From the NCBI GenBank assembly GCA_009746045.1, contig RPFO01000670.1, forward strand, positions 1,137,954-1,201,953: a stretch of DNA of 64,000 bases, given 5' to 3'. Origin of the DNA: Mesostigma viride (taxonomy: Eukaryota; Streptophyta; Mesostigmatophyceae; Mesostigmatales; Mesostigmataceae). The first letter of the stretch is position 1. Each line of letters starts with the position of its first letter. Below are positions 53,856 through 64,000 of this stretch, in pieces. The notes below the pieces were generated by a model. It did not search any database, was not told the origin of the DNA, and saw only the letters and a list, made by a program, of their open reading frames with translations. The translations under genes were made by a program, and so were the position numbers.

Positions 53856-54034
53856 TATGTCGTCGGCAAATATTCACGTCCGACTTAGAAGAACAGCCGG
53901 CTCGCGCTCGCGCGCGACCGGGAAGTCGGAACGCCATAACTTTCTTGATACTTGTCGGAATGAACTCGTTCCGGTGCCGCTGGAATCGCAGAGATATGCC
54001 GAATCAGGATCACGCCAATGCGCTTGGCGTTAAC
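53856..54034 (-). mobile_element. Truncated 5' LTR of CopA#2
   Basis: 179 bp corresponding to the outer end of the LTR, ending GCGCTTGGCGTTAAC and abutting the TGTCAT target duplication. It marks the right boundary of CopA#2. Confidence 0.85.
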
Positions 54035-54149
54035 TGTCATGCCCAGCGGGTTGTGACTTGTAGTCTGGGGAGGATATCCAGTACCCATTGTGTGTGTTTG
54101 TATGTAGACTTGTGTGAGCTGCTACAGCTCAAGAAAAGAAAGGATTGGA
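54035..54149 (+). other. CopA#1 3' UTR, second part, with polypurine tract
   Basis: Resumes at TGTCATGCCCAGCGGG, the point interrupted at 37050. It ends with the purine run AAGAAAAGAAAGGATTGGA (54131-54149) directly before the 3' LTR. Confidence 0.8.
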
Positions 54150-54846
54150 GTTAACGCCAAGCGCATTGGCGTGATCCTGATTCGGCATATCTCTGCGATT
54201 CCAGCGGCACCGGAACGAGTTCATTCCGACAAGTATCAAGAAAGTTATGGCGTTCCGACTTCCCGGTCGCGCGCAAGCGCGAGCCGGCTGTTCTTCTAAG
54301 TCGGACGTGAATATTTGCCGACGACATATGGGGTCGACAGTAATTCCTGGGCTGACAGGAATTAGGTGCTGTACCTACGACGGTATTGGATTGATACGTC
54401 GTACGCAGGAAATAGGAACCTTAACCTGTGGTCTGTTGGTACCGCAGGCTTAGTCCTGGACTTCTAGGTGCAGATGCAATAGTCACTGTGGACTGTGCTC
54501 TATAGTCACTGTGCCTGTATGGCAGACCTACTGTATAGGAGTTGGGCGCTGTACAGGTAGTGAATACTGTACCGGGGGTGTTATTACTGAGCAGGCCTCC
54601 TAGGCTGCTCAGGACTAGCAAGCACAGTGCACAAGTATATAAACAATAGGCCAGTGCCAAATGGGCATCTCTTGCGAGCCCGCCTCACGTGTTGTGCCTT
54701 GACTTGGCAAGCGCGTGTACAAGCCTCAAGTGTGTGAGCGCTGTAAACATTATCCGATTTTAACAAAGCTCTGTTTCCAACCATATTCACACATTGCTGC
54801 ATTGCAACCATATCCTTCACATTGCGTGTGATAAGAACGTTTAACT
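54150..54846 (+). mobile_element. CopA#1 3' LTR
   Basis: 697 bp, GTTAACGCC to ACGTTTAACT, direct repeat of 29823-30520. Followed by GTAATA, the target duplication. Confidence 0.88.
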
Positions 54847-54861
54847 GTAATAGCGACATCA

Positions 54862-54894
54862 CCGGGCCCGCTACGTTTTTTGTAGCGGGCCCGG
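54862..54894. repeat. GC-rich perfect hairpin
   Basis: CCGGGCCCGCTAC (54862-54874) and GTAGCGGGCCCGG (54882-54894) around a T-rich loop. It lies just outside the CopA#1 insertion site. Confidence 0.7.
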
Positions 54895-55899
<1,005 letters not shown>

Positions 55900-56220
55900 A
55901 TTTGTCAGTTTGCTACGCCTTTGGTTGTCATGTTGACGTTTGTCATGTTAACATTTGTGGACATTTTGTCATGTTAACAATTTTTTTGGCCTTCGTTTGT
56001 TAACGTCTTGACATTTCTTGACACATCACCTTGGTTTGTCAGTGTATTGACATTTTTTTCCGTGTTGATATGTTGATATTTCAAAGATTGTCAAGGTTTT
56101 GTCAACCTTTCAACATTCTGTCAAGGTTTGTCAAGCCTTTGATGTTATCATGTCAAGCTTTTGTCAAGTTCTGTCAAGGTTTGTCAAGGTCATGTCAGTT
56201 GATATGTCAAGAATCTATAT
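55900..56220. repeat. Degenerate TTGTCAAGG / TTGTCATGTT repeat tract
   Basis: The phrase TTGTCA recurs more than fifteen times, evolving from TTGTCATGTTAAC to TTGTCAAGGTTTGTCAAG. The reverse complement phrase (TTGACAA) occurs at 56583-56640, so the two could pair. Confidence 0.65.
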
Positions 56221-56269
56221 TACTAATTTGGCAATGTAAGGTAATCCGACACTATTCAGGGCATCACCG

Positions 56270-56540
56270 AGTACGCGGCCAATCCAGAAGGGGCGGACTG
56301 ACTGACCACCAATCCGCGCCAAGCGCACGGAAGAACTGCCAACCAATCCGCGCAAAGCTCCCAGCGAGCGAAGCGAGCGGCCGCTTTAGCGGCCTCCTCT
56401 CTGGAGGGCAGCGAAGGAGACCGTCAGTCCGTCACGATTCCTCTCCGGAGTGCAGCGAAGGAGTACGCTTCTACGAACTACAGTATGCGTCTACAGCGGG
56501 CAGCGGGCAGTCCCTCCATGGTCTCTCTACCGCCAAAAAT
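56270..56540. repeat. Cluster of short hairpins
   Basis: Consecutive small palindromes such as GCGAGCGAAGCGAGC, GGCCGCTTTAGCGGCC, and CTCCTCTCTGGAGGGC followed by AGCGAAGGAG, which recurs about 55 bp later. It ends near a T12 run at 56548. A structured non-coding RNA or MITE relic is possible; no coding seen. Confidence 0.4.
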
Positions 56541-56585
56541 TGATTAATTTTTTTTTTTTTTGGCTGTGTGAAGCCAGCGGGTCAC

Positions 56586-56652
56586 ACTAGAACTATTTGA
56601 CAATTCTTGACAAACAATTGTCAAAGTTTGTCAACACTCCGTTCCTAGTGTG
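56586..56652. mobile_element. Tiny MITE-like element with CACACTAG ends
   Basis: About 67 bp bounded by CACACTAGAAC and GTTCCTAGTGTG (inverted repeat with one indel). The core consists of TTGACAA/TTGTCAA phrases. The ends resemble the CACTAGGAAC termini of the CTGAGATTTC foldbacks. Confidence 0.45.
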
Positions 56653-56666
56653 GCAGCGAGGATGGC

Positions 56667-57082
56667 ATGCCTGCACCAAGGAAGAGGAGGGGTAAGCAGC
56701 CTGCAGCAGAAACTGATTCCTCCATCTGCAGCGGCAGTGATAATGGTAGCCAAGAGGATGTGGCTCCACCTAGCAGCGACAGTGATGACCCATGCAGCTA
56801 CAATGCGTCTGAACCTGCACGGGGAAGCGTGGACGGAGGGGGAGAGGAAGGAGGCAGCCTGCAGCAGAAAATGCTGCTGATTCTGCCCGTGGTGGCGATG
56901 GCCGCGAGTATGCGGCTGAACCTACGCGGGGGAATCGTGGGCAGAGGGGGAGAGGGGGTAGGCAGCACAAGAATGTGGCTGAACCTAGCCGGGGCGACCT
57001 TGCACCAACGAGGAGAAGTGCAAGGGCGTATGGAAAAGTGAGCTACGCTGAAGCAGATTGTAGCAACTCGTCTAGTGACTGA
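56667..57082 (+). pseudogene. Low-complexity ORF with AEPxRG repeats, probable frameshift
   Basis: Opens MPAPRKRRGKQPAAETDSS and carries acidic/Ser-rich sequence. One frame ends at 57041. Switching frame near 56845 gives a better continuation in which QPAAENAADSARGG, YAAEPTRGNRGQRGRGG and NVAEPSRGD repeat the pattern of the first part (NASEPARGS), ending SNSSSD with TGA at 57080-57082. The recurrence of the motif in the second frame argues that it was once one protein. Arg/Gly-rich pieces suggest nucleic acid binding. No family recognised. Confidence 0.35.
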
Positions 57083-57199
57083 AATTGATGTTCTTATTAA
57101 ACTTGAAGAGCTGTACTCCAACTGCACAAGAAATTATTATAATTTGTAATCAAAGTGATTTCTGGTTGCGTGGTATGAATGCGATTTCTCTGTGTGCAT

Positions 57200-57550
57200 G
57201 AGGTTTCTCAGTTTTTCTCAGGCCTTAAGTTTCCCAGATATTCTCAGTCTCAGATTTTCTCAGGCAGCAACCTGAGAAAAAACCGGGCGCCTGAGAAATT
57301 TCGTTCCTGAGAAAAAAAAATCTCAGGCCAGGCGACTTTCACAGGCTGATCTCAGTTTTTTCTCAGTTTTCTCAGTTTTCTCAGGTGATTTTCTCAGTTT
57401 TCCTGAGAAAACTGAGATTTTTCTCAGTTGATCTCAGGAAATCTCAGGAAATCTCAGGACATCTCAGGAAATCTCAGGAAATCTCAGGCAGCCTTCCTGA
57501 GAAAACTGAGAAAACTGAGAAAAACTGAGAAAAATCTCAGATCTGAGTTC
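57200..57550. repeat. CTGAGATTTC foldback, second copy (inverted)
   Basis: Runs of TTTCTCAGTTTTCTCAG, GGAAATCTCAGG and the complementary CTGAGAAAACTGAG. It ends GAGTTCCTAGTG, the reverse complement of the start of the copy at 19698. Both halves can pair extensively. Confidence 0.7.
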
Positions 57551-57645
57551 CTAGTGAAATGAATCCGACCGGAATCGAACTGGGGACCTCTCGCACCAAT
57601 TTTGCTGACTATAGGACGGACGTCTCCGGTTACCATGGCATCGCC
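57551..57645 (-). repeat. tRNA-like head (possible SINE promoter) next to the foldback
   Basis: Read on the minus strand it has an A-box-like GCCATGGTAACCGG and a B-box-like AGTTCGATTCC about 45 bases later, followed by GGTCGGATTC. No full cloverleaf could be drawn. The adjacent foldback would be the body of a SINE-like element. Confidence 0.35.
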
Positions 57646-57764
57646 AACTTACACCTACAGTCGTCCGCAAAAGTTCTCCTATCCGGGGAGTGATGCAAGC
57701 CTTTCGGATTTGGTACTAGATAAATCACTCGAGATCTGTGTGTAGGAGTACTACACACGTGTCT

Positions 57765-58129
57765 GCACACGAGCTTGTATAGCTATGATGATCTTCCCCC
57801 ACATGACATGCTCCCCCCTTAGCTGGGCATAGCGCGATAGATCATGAGGGTGCAGGTGCCTTGGTGCACCTAGAGCAAGGGTAGCTTACATTCCCATCCT
57901 TGCATGAAGTAGCCCAGAATGTATTAAAAGCCATATGCCCCCGTTCTCAGGGCCGGGATATGTGCCACAGATACTCCCAACGGAGTTATGTTTCTAATTA
58001 ATTAATTAATTAGGGAAGTTGTCTGGCGTGCCTCCCGCGGGTTTGCACACGGGGGCGCTTCCCCACACGCGGGCTCGCAGTGCCGCTGCGTATAGTTCAT
58101 GGTTCGTAATTTATAGTTGTTTTGTATGA
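57765..58129 (+). repeat. Repeat associated with ORF1-like elements
   Basis: 57777-58015 matches 16763-16990 (GATGATCTTCCCCCACATGA, AGCCATATGCCCC), then GTCTGGCGTGCCTCCCGCGG as at 17618. Again it lies upstream of an ORF1-like copy. Confidence 0.55.
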
Positions 58130-58540
58130 GCCACGAGCCACGAGGTAGCCATGGCTGACGGCGGAGCCCATAACTTTCACGTTTGGGCACCAAATTCGGC
58201 CGTGAATATCACAATCGCCTTGTCTTTCTAAACTGAAAAGGCATACACTGACATATGATTTTCCCGCAGCTATCACGCAATGATATTATGACAAGCAAAC
58301 GCTCCTCCGTGCAACGCACTAGCCTGGCGGCTGCGCTATTAAGCCGTGAAAATACGTCTGCAGCTCCGGCTGCAGCTTCGCCCTCACGCCTGAAGGCAAC
58401 GGCGCCACTAGCCCGAAGCACTAGCGGTCGCCCCGCCCCGAAGGCTCGCCTCGCCAGCAGCGTCGCCTGAGCCCAAGTGCAGTCGCCCTGCCGAGCCGCG
58501 CTGGGAAGAGGACTTTGACGCCAGCCAGCCCGGCTTTTTT
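58130..58540 (+). mobile_element. ORF1-like retroelement copy 3, 3'-truncated
   Basis: Leader GAGCCACGAGGTAGCC onwards as in copies 1 and 2. The ATG at 58288 opens MTSKRSSVQRTSLAAALLSR and runs 61 codons or fewer to 58470. The element is cut by the GGAT-core transposon at 58541. Confidence 0.6.
58288..58470 (+). pseudogene. ORF1-like N-terminal fragment (copy 3)
   Basis: MTSKRSSVQRTSLAAAL then ENTSAAPAAASPS match the N-termini of copies 1 and 2. The Ala/Ser/Pro-rich part is followed by a stop at 58468-58470. No coiled-coil or C-terminal domain remains. Confidence 0.55.
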
Positions 58541-58650
58541 GATCAGGCGGAGCCAATTTTCGGAAGAACCGTTAGGTTCGCCAGAATTGGCGAAGCTTAT
58601 AAGGCCGTACACGTGAGAAAACATAGGAATAGGGGATGAAAAATCCGTCA

Positions 58651-59232
58651 ATCCATCCATCCATCCATCCATCCATCCATCCATCCATCCATCCATCCAT
58701 CCATCCATCCATCCATCCATCCATCCATCCATCCATCCATCCATCCATCCATCCATCCATCCATCCATCCATCCATCCATCCATCCATCCATCCATCCAT
58801 CCATCCATCCATCCATCCATCCATCCATCCATCCATCCATCCATCCATCCATCCATCCATCCATCCATCCATCCATCCATCCATCCATCCATCCATCCAT
58901 CCATCCATCCATCCATCCATCCATCCATCCATCCATCCATCCATCCATCCATCCATCCATCCATCCATCCATCCATCCATCCATCCATCCATCCATCCAT
59001 CCATCCATCCATCCATCCATCCATCCATCCATCCATCCATCCATCCATCCATCCATCCATCCATCCATCCATCCATCCATCCATCCATCCATCCATCCAT
59101 CCATCCATCCATCCATCCATCCATCCATCCATCCATCCATCCATCCATCCATCCATCCATCCATCCATCCATCCATCCATCCATCCATCCATCCATCCAT
59201 CCATCCATCCATCCATCCATCCATCCATCCAT
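58651..59232. repeat. (CCAT)n array, about 145 units
   Basis: 582 bp of pure CCAT. All six frames are stop-free because the 12 base period encodes Pro-Ser-Ile-His or Met-Asp-Gly-Trp. Confidence 0.97.
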
Positions 59233-60799
59233 TTGCTGAGCTTCGCTCATTTTATATATGACGCGTGGACGGGCTCAAAGGGGACCGACCTGCCGTAGGT
59301 AGCGTAAGACTAGCGCTTGTCACGAGGGTACTGCACCGGCCGGCCCTTTTTGTGCCTAGGCTGAGTGTGGTTCCGGAGTGCAGGCCTAGGTAGCTTCTAA
59401 CGTACGTCACTAGACCTTGTTACCTGCGCCAGCCGCCAGGCGTGGCGCAACTGTGATTGGCAGTCAGTACACCTTGTACCTGCGCCAGCCGGCAGGCCTG
59501 CGTGGCGCAATGTGAATGATAGTCAGTACTTAGAGTGGTGTAGGGGACGTAGGGAGGCCTCTTTTCAGCTTCGCAACTTGATCCCAGCATTTGCTGGCAA
59601 GGTCGGCTGGCCGCTATGGCGGCTGCGCTGAATGTAAGACGATGCTATCGGCCTCTCCGGGCGTGGAGAGGCCTGGAATAAAATTCTTTATGTTCGCCAC
59701 CCACCGTTACAGGCCACGGTAATGGTTGTTGGGTGGGGGGCTCTACGTTTTGAGTAAAATGGTGTGATTTCCGGCGCTGGGCCCACTGACGATTCCCCTC
59801 TACCCCTGGGTGCGGCAAGCGGCTTCCTGACACTGGGGAAGCTGCGATTTTAGTCGGACAACGTCAGGGAAGGAGCCATACAGGCCAGGGCCAGCGGCTA
59901 CGGTGGAAAGAATCACAGGTGGAGGCGAATCTGCCTTAAACGTGGAGATGGCTAGCGCGGGGTGCCAGGGTAGCCCATAACTGCCAGGAGCCTGACAGCG
60001 GACCCGATCTTTCGGCCTGTGGCCAGACGGGAGTTTCGGGGAGGATGCGGGGCTGGAGCGAATCTTGGTGGGAGGAGCGCGCTCTTCATCATTGCCCAGT
60101 TTTTCAGCAAAGAATGTTCGCCTGGCGGGGCTGAAATTCTTGCTGTTTTATCGCCTTGTTTTTATCCTGTATGATGCATTATAGGAAAAGCGATAAAGAG
60201 TTCGGTTCAGCCAGGGGGCATATCTATGCCATAAAAAAATTCCTACAACAACACAAGCCCTGGTCAGGGCCTTGGCTAAGCAGTTTCCAAGCCAAGGCCT
60301 TGGTAGGGTAGAGGGCCTATCGCCACAAAGGTTTCAATGCCGGGAAATCCCAGCCTCGGGGGTGGGGCTGGTGATGGGTCCTGGGCTTGTGAGAGACGGT
60401 CCGGGGGCGTAAGGCCTAATGAGCAGCCGCTGGAAACCGCCCCCCTAACGGGGGGAACGACATGGGTGCCGCCCTGCGTCCGCCGGGAAACCGTAGCGGC
60501 CACACGGGGGCGGCAGTACAGCCGTGGCAGCGTGCAGGGGGGGGCCATGGGCGGAAAGAAAATCGGCACCAAGGTTGGCGACAGCCTTGGTGGCCAAGAA
60601 GGAGGTGTGGGGGCAACACCTTGTGTTCGAGTATGCTGGGCCCCCAGCATGGTGCTACAATAACCAACTTGATAATGATGTGCACTGAGTTTGAAGGTGT
60701 GGTATAGGCTGTCCGTATAAAGCCTAGCACACAAAAATGTAAAATAAATGTTTCTCTTGGTGGGAAGGAACTCCAATGGACCAAAAACAAGAAATGTAT
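59231..60799 (+). mobile_element. Unclassified 1.57 kb unit inserted in the (CCAT)n array
   Basis: Begins TTTGCTGAGCTTCGCTCATT and ends AACAAGAAATGTAT. Its first 340 bp and last 190 bp recur in the adjacent unit 60798-61354. Near 59415-59530 it has a ~58 bp tandem repeat (ACCTGCGCCAGCCG.., GTGGCGCAA, CAGTCAGTAC). The middle is GC-rich with no ORF that I can assign; a 108-codon ORF at 60337-60663 is unremarkable. Orientation is arbitrary. Confidence 0.6.
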
Positions 60800-61354
60800 T
60801 TGCTGAGCTTCGCTCATTTTATATATGACGCGTGGACGGGCTCAAAGGGGACCGACCTGCCGTAGGTAGCGTAAGACTAGCGCTTGTCACGAGGGTACTG
60901 CACCGGCCGGCCCTTTTTGTGCCTAGGCTGAGTGTGGTTCCGGAGTGCAGGCCTAGGTAGCTTCTAACGTTTGTCACTAGACCTTGTTACCTGCGCCAGC
61001 CGCCAGGCGTGGCGCAACTGTGATTGGCAGTCAGTACACCTTGTACCTGCGCCAGCCGGCAGGCCTGCGTGGCGCAATGTGAATGATAGTCAGTACTTAG
61101 AGTGGTGTAGGGGACGTAGGGAGGCCTCTTTTCAGCTCCCACCCACCCACCCACGCTGCTAAGAGGGGCAACACCTTGTGTTCGAGTATGCTGGGCCCCC
61201 AGCATGGTGCTACAATAACCAACTTGATAATGATGTGCACTGAGTTTGAAGGTGTGGTATAGGCTGTCCGTATAAAGCCTAGCACACAAAAATGTAAAAT
61301 AAATGTTTCTCTTGGTGGGAAGGAACTCCAATGGACCAAAAACAAGAAATGTAT
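60798..61354 (+). mobile_element. Internally deleted tandem copy of the 1.57 kb unit
   Basis: 60798-61137 repeats 59231-59570 and 61165-61354 repeats 60610-60799, both almost exactly. The 1.04 kb middle is replaced by 27 bp containing CCCACCCACCCACCCACG. The two units are joined head to tail with no spacer. Confidence 0.75.
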
Positions 61355-63568
61355 CCATCCATCCATCCATCCATCCATCCATCCATCCATCCATCCATCC
61401 ATCCATCCATCCATCCATCCATCCATCCATCCATCCATCCATATCCATCCATCCATCCATCCATCCATCCATCCATCCATCCATCCATCCATCCATCCAT
61501 CCATCCATCCATCCATCCATCCATCCATCCATCCATCCATCCATCCATCCATCCATCCATCCATCCATCCATCCATCCATCCATCCATCCATCCATCCAT
61601 CCATCCATCCATCCATCCATCCATCCATCCATCCATCCATCCATCCATCCATCCATCCATCCATCCATCCATCCATCCATCCATCCATCCATCCATCCAT
61701 CCATCCATCCATCCATCCATCCATCCATCCATCCATCCATCCATCCATCCATCCATCCATCCATCCATCCATCCATCCATCCATCCATCCATCCATCCAT
61801 CCATCCATCCATCCATCCATCCATCCATCCATCCATCCATCCATCCATCCATCCATCCATCCATCCATCCATCCATCCATCCATCCATCCATCCATCCAT
61901 CCATCCATCCATCCATCCATCCATCCATCCATCCATCCATCCATCCATCCATCCATCCATCCATCCATCCATCCATCCATCCATCCATCCATCCATCCAT
62001 CCATCCATCCATCCATCCATCCATCCATCCATCCATCCATCCATCCATCCATCCATCCATCCATCCATCCATCCATCCATCCATCCATCCATCCATCCAT
62101 CCATCCATCCATCCATCCATCCATCCATCCATCCATCCATCCATCCATCCATCCATCCATCCATCCATCCATCCATCCATCCATCCATCCATCCATCCAT
62201 CCATCCATCCATCCATCCATCCATCCATCCATCCATCCATCCATCCATCCATCCATCCATCCATCCATCCATCCATCCATCCATCCATCCATCCATCCAT
62301 CCATCCATCCATCCATCCATCCATCCATCCATCCATCCATCCATCCATCCATCCATCCATCCATCCATCCATCCATCCATCCATCCATCCATCCATCCAT
62401 CCATCCATCCATCCATCCATCCATCCATCCATCCATCCATCCATCCATCCATCCATCCATCCATCCATCCATCCATCCATCCATCCATCCATCCATCCAT
62501 CCATCCATCCATCCATCCATCCATCCATCCATCCATCCATCCATCCATCCATCCATCCATCCATCCATCCATCCATCCATCCATCCATCCATCCATCCAT
62601 CCATCCATCCATCCATCCATCCATCCATCCATCCATCCATCCATCCATCCATCCATCCATCCATCCATCCATCCATCCATCCATCCATCCATCCATCCAT
62701 CCATCCATCCATCCATCCATCCATCCATCCATCCATCCATCCATCCATCCATCCATCCATCCATCCATCCATCCATCCATCCATCCATCCATCCATCCAT
62801 CCATCCATCCATCCATCCATCCATCCATCCATCCATCCATCCATCCATCCATCCATCCATCCATCCATCCATCCATCCATCCATCCATCCATCCATCCAT
62901 CCATCCATCCATCCATCCATCCATCCATCCATCCATCCATCCATCCATCCATCCATCCATCCATCCATCCATCCATCCATCCATCCATCCATCCATCCAT
63001 CCATCCATCCATCCATCCATCCATCCATCCATCCATCCATCCATCCATCCATCCATCCATCCATCCATCCATCCATCCATCCATCCATCCATCCATCCAT
63101 CCATCCATCCATCCATCCATCCATCCATCCATCCATCCATCCATCCATCCATCCATCCATCCATCCATCCATCCATCCATCCATCCATCCATCCATCCAT
63201 CCATCCATCCATCCATCCATCCATCCATCCATCCATCCATCCATCCATCCATCCATCCATCCATCCATCCATCCATCCATCCATCCATCCATCCATCCAT
63301 CCATCCATCCATCCATCCATCCATCCATCCATCCATCCATCCATCCATCCATCCATCCATCCATCCATCCATCCATCCATCCATCCATCCATCCATCCAT
63401 CCATCCATCCATCCATCCATCCATCCATCCATCCATCCATCCATCCATCCATCCATCCATCCATCCATCCATCCATCCATCCATCCATCCATCCATCCAT
63501 CCATCCATCCATCCATCCATCCATCCATCCATCCATCCATCCATCCATCCATCCATCCATCCATCCAT
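61353..63568. repeat. (CCAT)n array, about 550 units
   Basis: About 2.2 kb of CCAT, broken only once by an extra AT near 61441-61444. The purity implies very recent growth or strong homogenisation. Confidence 0.97.
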
Positions 63569-63678
63569 GATCCACCGAATTTGTCCCAAATTTGCAAGCA
63601 GAAGGGTGAGGTTCTTCCGAAAATTGGCTCCGCCGTAGAGTTTCAACGGGCAAGTTGCAAACACGCACGTTACTTGAT

Positions 63679-64000
63679 AAGCTCAACCACGACCGACTCA
63701 TCCTGGGCTATCTTACGTGTTTTGGGGATCGCACGCCTCGCTTACTGATTTCGGGGAAATGGGTATATTTTATTAGCCAATTATGGACCAAAGAGGTGAG
63801 AGGGGAAATGAGTATCAGCGAATCCTAATGAAGGTGGGCACACACACGTGTGGCGGTGACAGGTGAAAGACTAATAGGGCGCGTTATTAGACTAGGGAAG
63901 CCATTGGACCTGAGTAATGTCGCCATGAGGCATACTGGTGAATACCTGATTACGGCCCAGTAGATCATGAAAAAACTGGAGCGGGCTGGGCTTGTCGTTA
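63679..64000. other. No gene seen at the right edge
   Basis: No ORF, RNA gene or known repeat recognised. Confidence 0.4.

Larger units (their letters stand above)
37051..54034 (-). mobile_element. CopA#2: rearranged tandem copia-like element nested in CopA#1
   Basis: Flanked by TGTCAT duplications (37045-37050 and 54035-54040), which are present once in an uninterrupted 3' UTR. Read on the minus strand it holds: truncated LTR (54034-53856); an inverted block of pol N-terminus, gag and leader; pol with its 5' end missing (51378-48106); 3' UTR; LTR (45634-44940); an antisense 3' UTR piece; gag; pol; 3' UTR; LTR (37746-37051). It is therefore two element bodies sharing a central LTR, with one internal inversion. 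It later received the hAT insertion at 38545 and the TA-flanked insertion at 45790. Confidence 0.85.
29823..54846 (+). mobile_element. CopA#1: copia-like retrotransposon split by a nested CopA#2
   Basis: Host element of the nest. Its own sequence is 29823-37050 plus 54041-54846, about 8.0 kb. Direct LTRs are 29823-30520 and 54150-54846, flanked by GTAATA at 29817-29822 and 54847-54852. The 3' UTR is interrupted at TGTCAT (duplicated at 37045-37050 and 54035-54040) by CopA#2 in opposite orientation. Gag and pol are both open. Confidence 0.9.
58541..63678 (-). mobile_element. GGAT-core non-autonomous element with giant, interrupted microsatellite
   Basis: 58541-58650 is the right end of the element in reverse (GATCAGGCGGAGCCAATTTT through GAAAAATCCGTCA). 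63569-63678 is its left end (GATCCACCGAATTTG through CACGCACGTTACTTGAT). Between them lie (CCAT)n, an inserted 2.1 kb block, and (CCAT)n. In the complete copy at 29514 the same core is only about 55 bp, so the two arrays are one expanded core split by an insertion. Confidence 0.75.

Noticed and set aside
58421..59298. Long ORFs of repeated MDGW or IHPS on both strands, also 60987-63748
   Set aside because: Direct translation of (CCAT)n, which has no stop in any frame. Flanking residues are transposon ends. No evidence of a real protein.
60276..60776. 166-codon minus-strand ORF and overlapping plus-strand 108-codon ORF in the inserted unit
   Set aside because: GC-rich, no recognisable domain, and partly duplicated non-coding end sequence.
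59231..61354. Retrozyme with hammerhead ribozyme
   Set aside because: The CTGANGA..GAAA core was not found by eye on either strand. Only the tandem arrangement is suggestive.

Overview
The window reads as nuclear DNA of a eukaryote, most likely a green-lineage alga or another plastid-bearing protist. It has spliced genes with GT..AG introns, a CBS-pair protein with a plastid-type N-terminal extension, chromovirus and Ty1/copia-like retrotransposons, hAT-, piggyBac- and TA-flanked DNA transposons, and very long pure tetranucleotide arrays. There is no operon organisation or prokaryotic signal. Species was not determined. Only two convincing host genes are visible, divergently arranged: a two-exon CBS-domain protein (7234-8970, minus) and an LYRM9-like LYR-motif protein (10435-10638 and onward, plus). 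Almost everything else is mobile or repetitive DNA.

Left part (1-6430): a >350 bp palindrome whose arms carry tRNA-like 3' halves, a piggyBac-type TTAA-flanked non-autonomous element (419-1762), and the 3' end of a decayed Ty3/gypsy chromovirus (1937-6234) with a recognisable 3' LTR. Middle-left (12000-21650): two broken copies of an element encoding an L1-ORF1-like protein without reverse transcriptase, diverged tandem repeats, a foldback made of CTGAGATTTC units, and a G/T-skewed stretch.

21650-28449 is a copia-like element (here CopB) on the minus strand with 583 bp LTRs and a 5 bp target duplication (GCGGG). 29823-54846 is a nested cluster of a second copia-like family (CopA). CopA#1 (plus) has intact gag and pol and LTRs at 29823-30520 and 54150-54846 (target duplication GTAATA). 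Its 3' UTR is split by CopA#2 (minus, 37051-54034, target duplication TGTCAT). CopA#2 is itself a tandem, rearranged element, and was hit by an hAT element (38545-39863) and by a TA-flanked TIR element (45790-47509).

The most interesting points concern the two copia-like families. Both place a retropepsin-like segment between integrase and reverse transcriptase instead of before integrase. Both separate gag from pol by a single in-frame TGA in a leaky context (TGACTA in CopB, TGACTT in CopA). Both have a shortened D-x29-E integrase spacing. CopA also has an extra open reading frame upstream of gag ending in a SUMO-interaction-like motif.

Right part (54853-64000): (CT)n, TTGTCAAG-type and CTGAGATTTC repeats, a small repeat-rich ORF, and a third ORF1-like fragment. 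It ends with a microsatellite-bearing non-autonomous transposon whose (CCAT)n core has grown to about 0.58 and 2.2 kb on either side of an inserted 1.57 kb unit and its internally deleted tandem copy.
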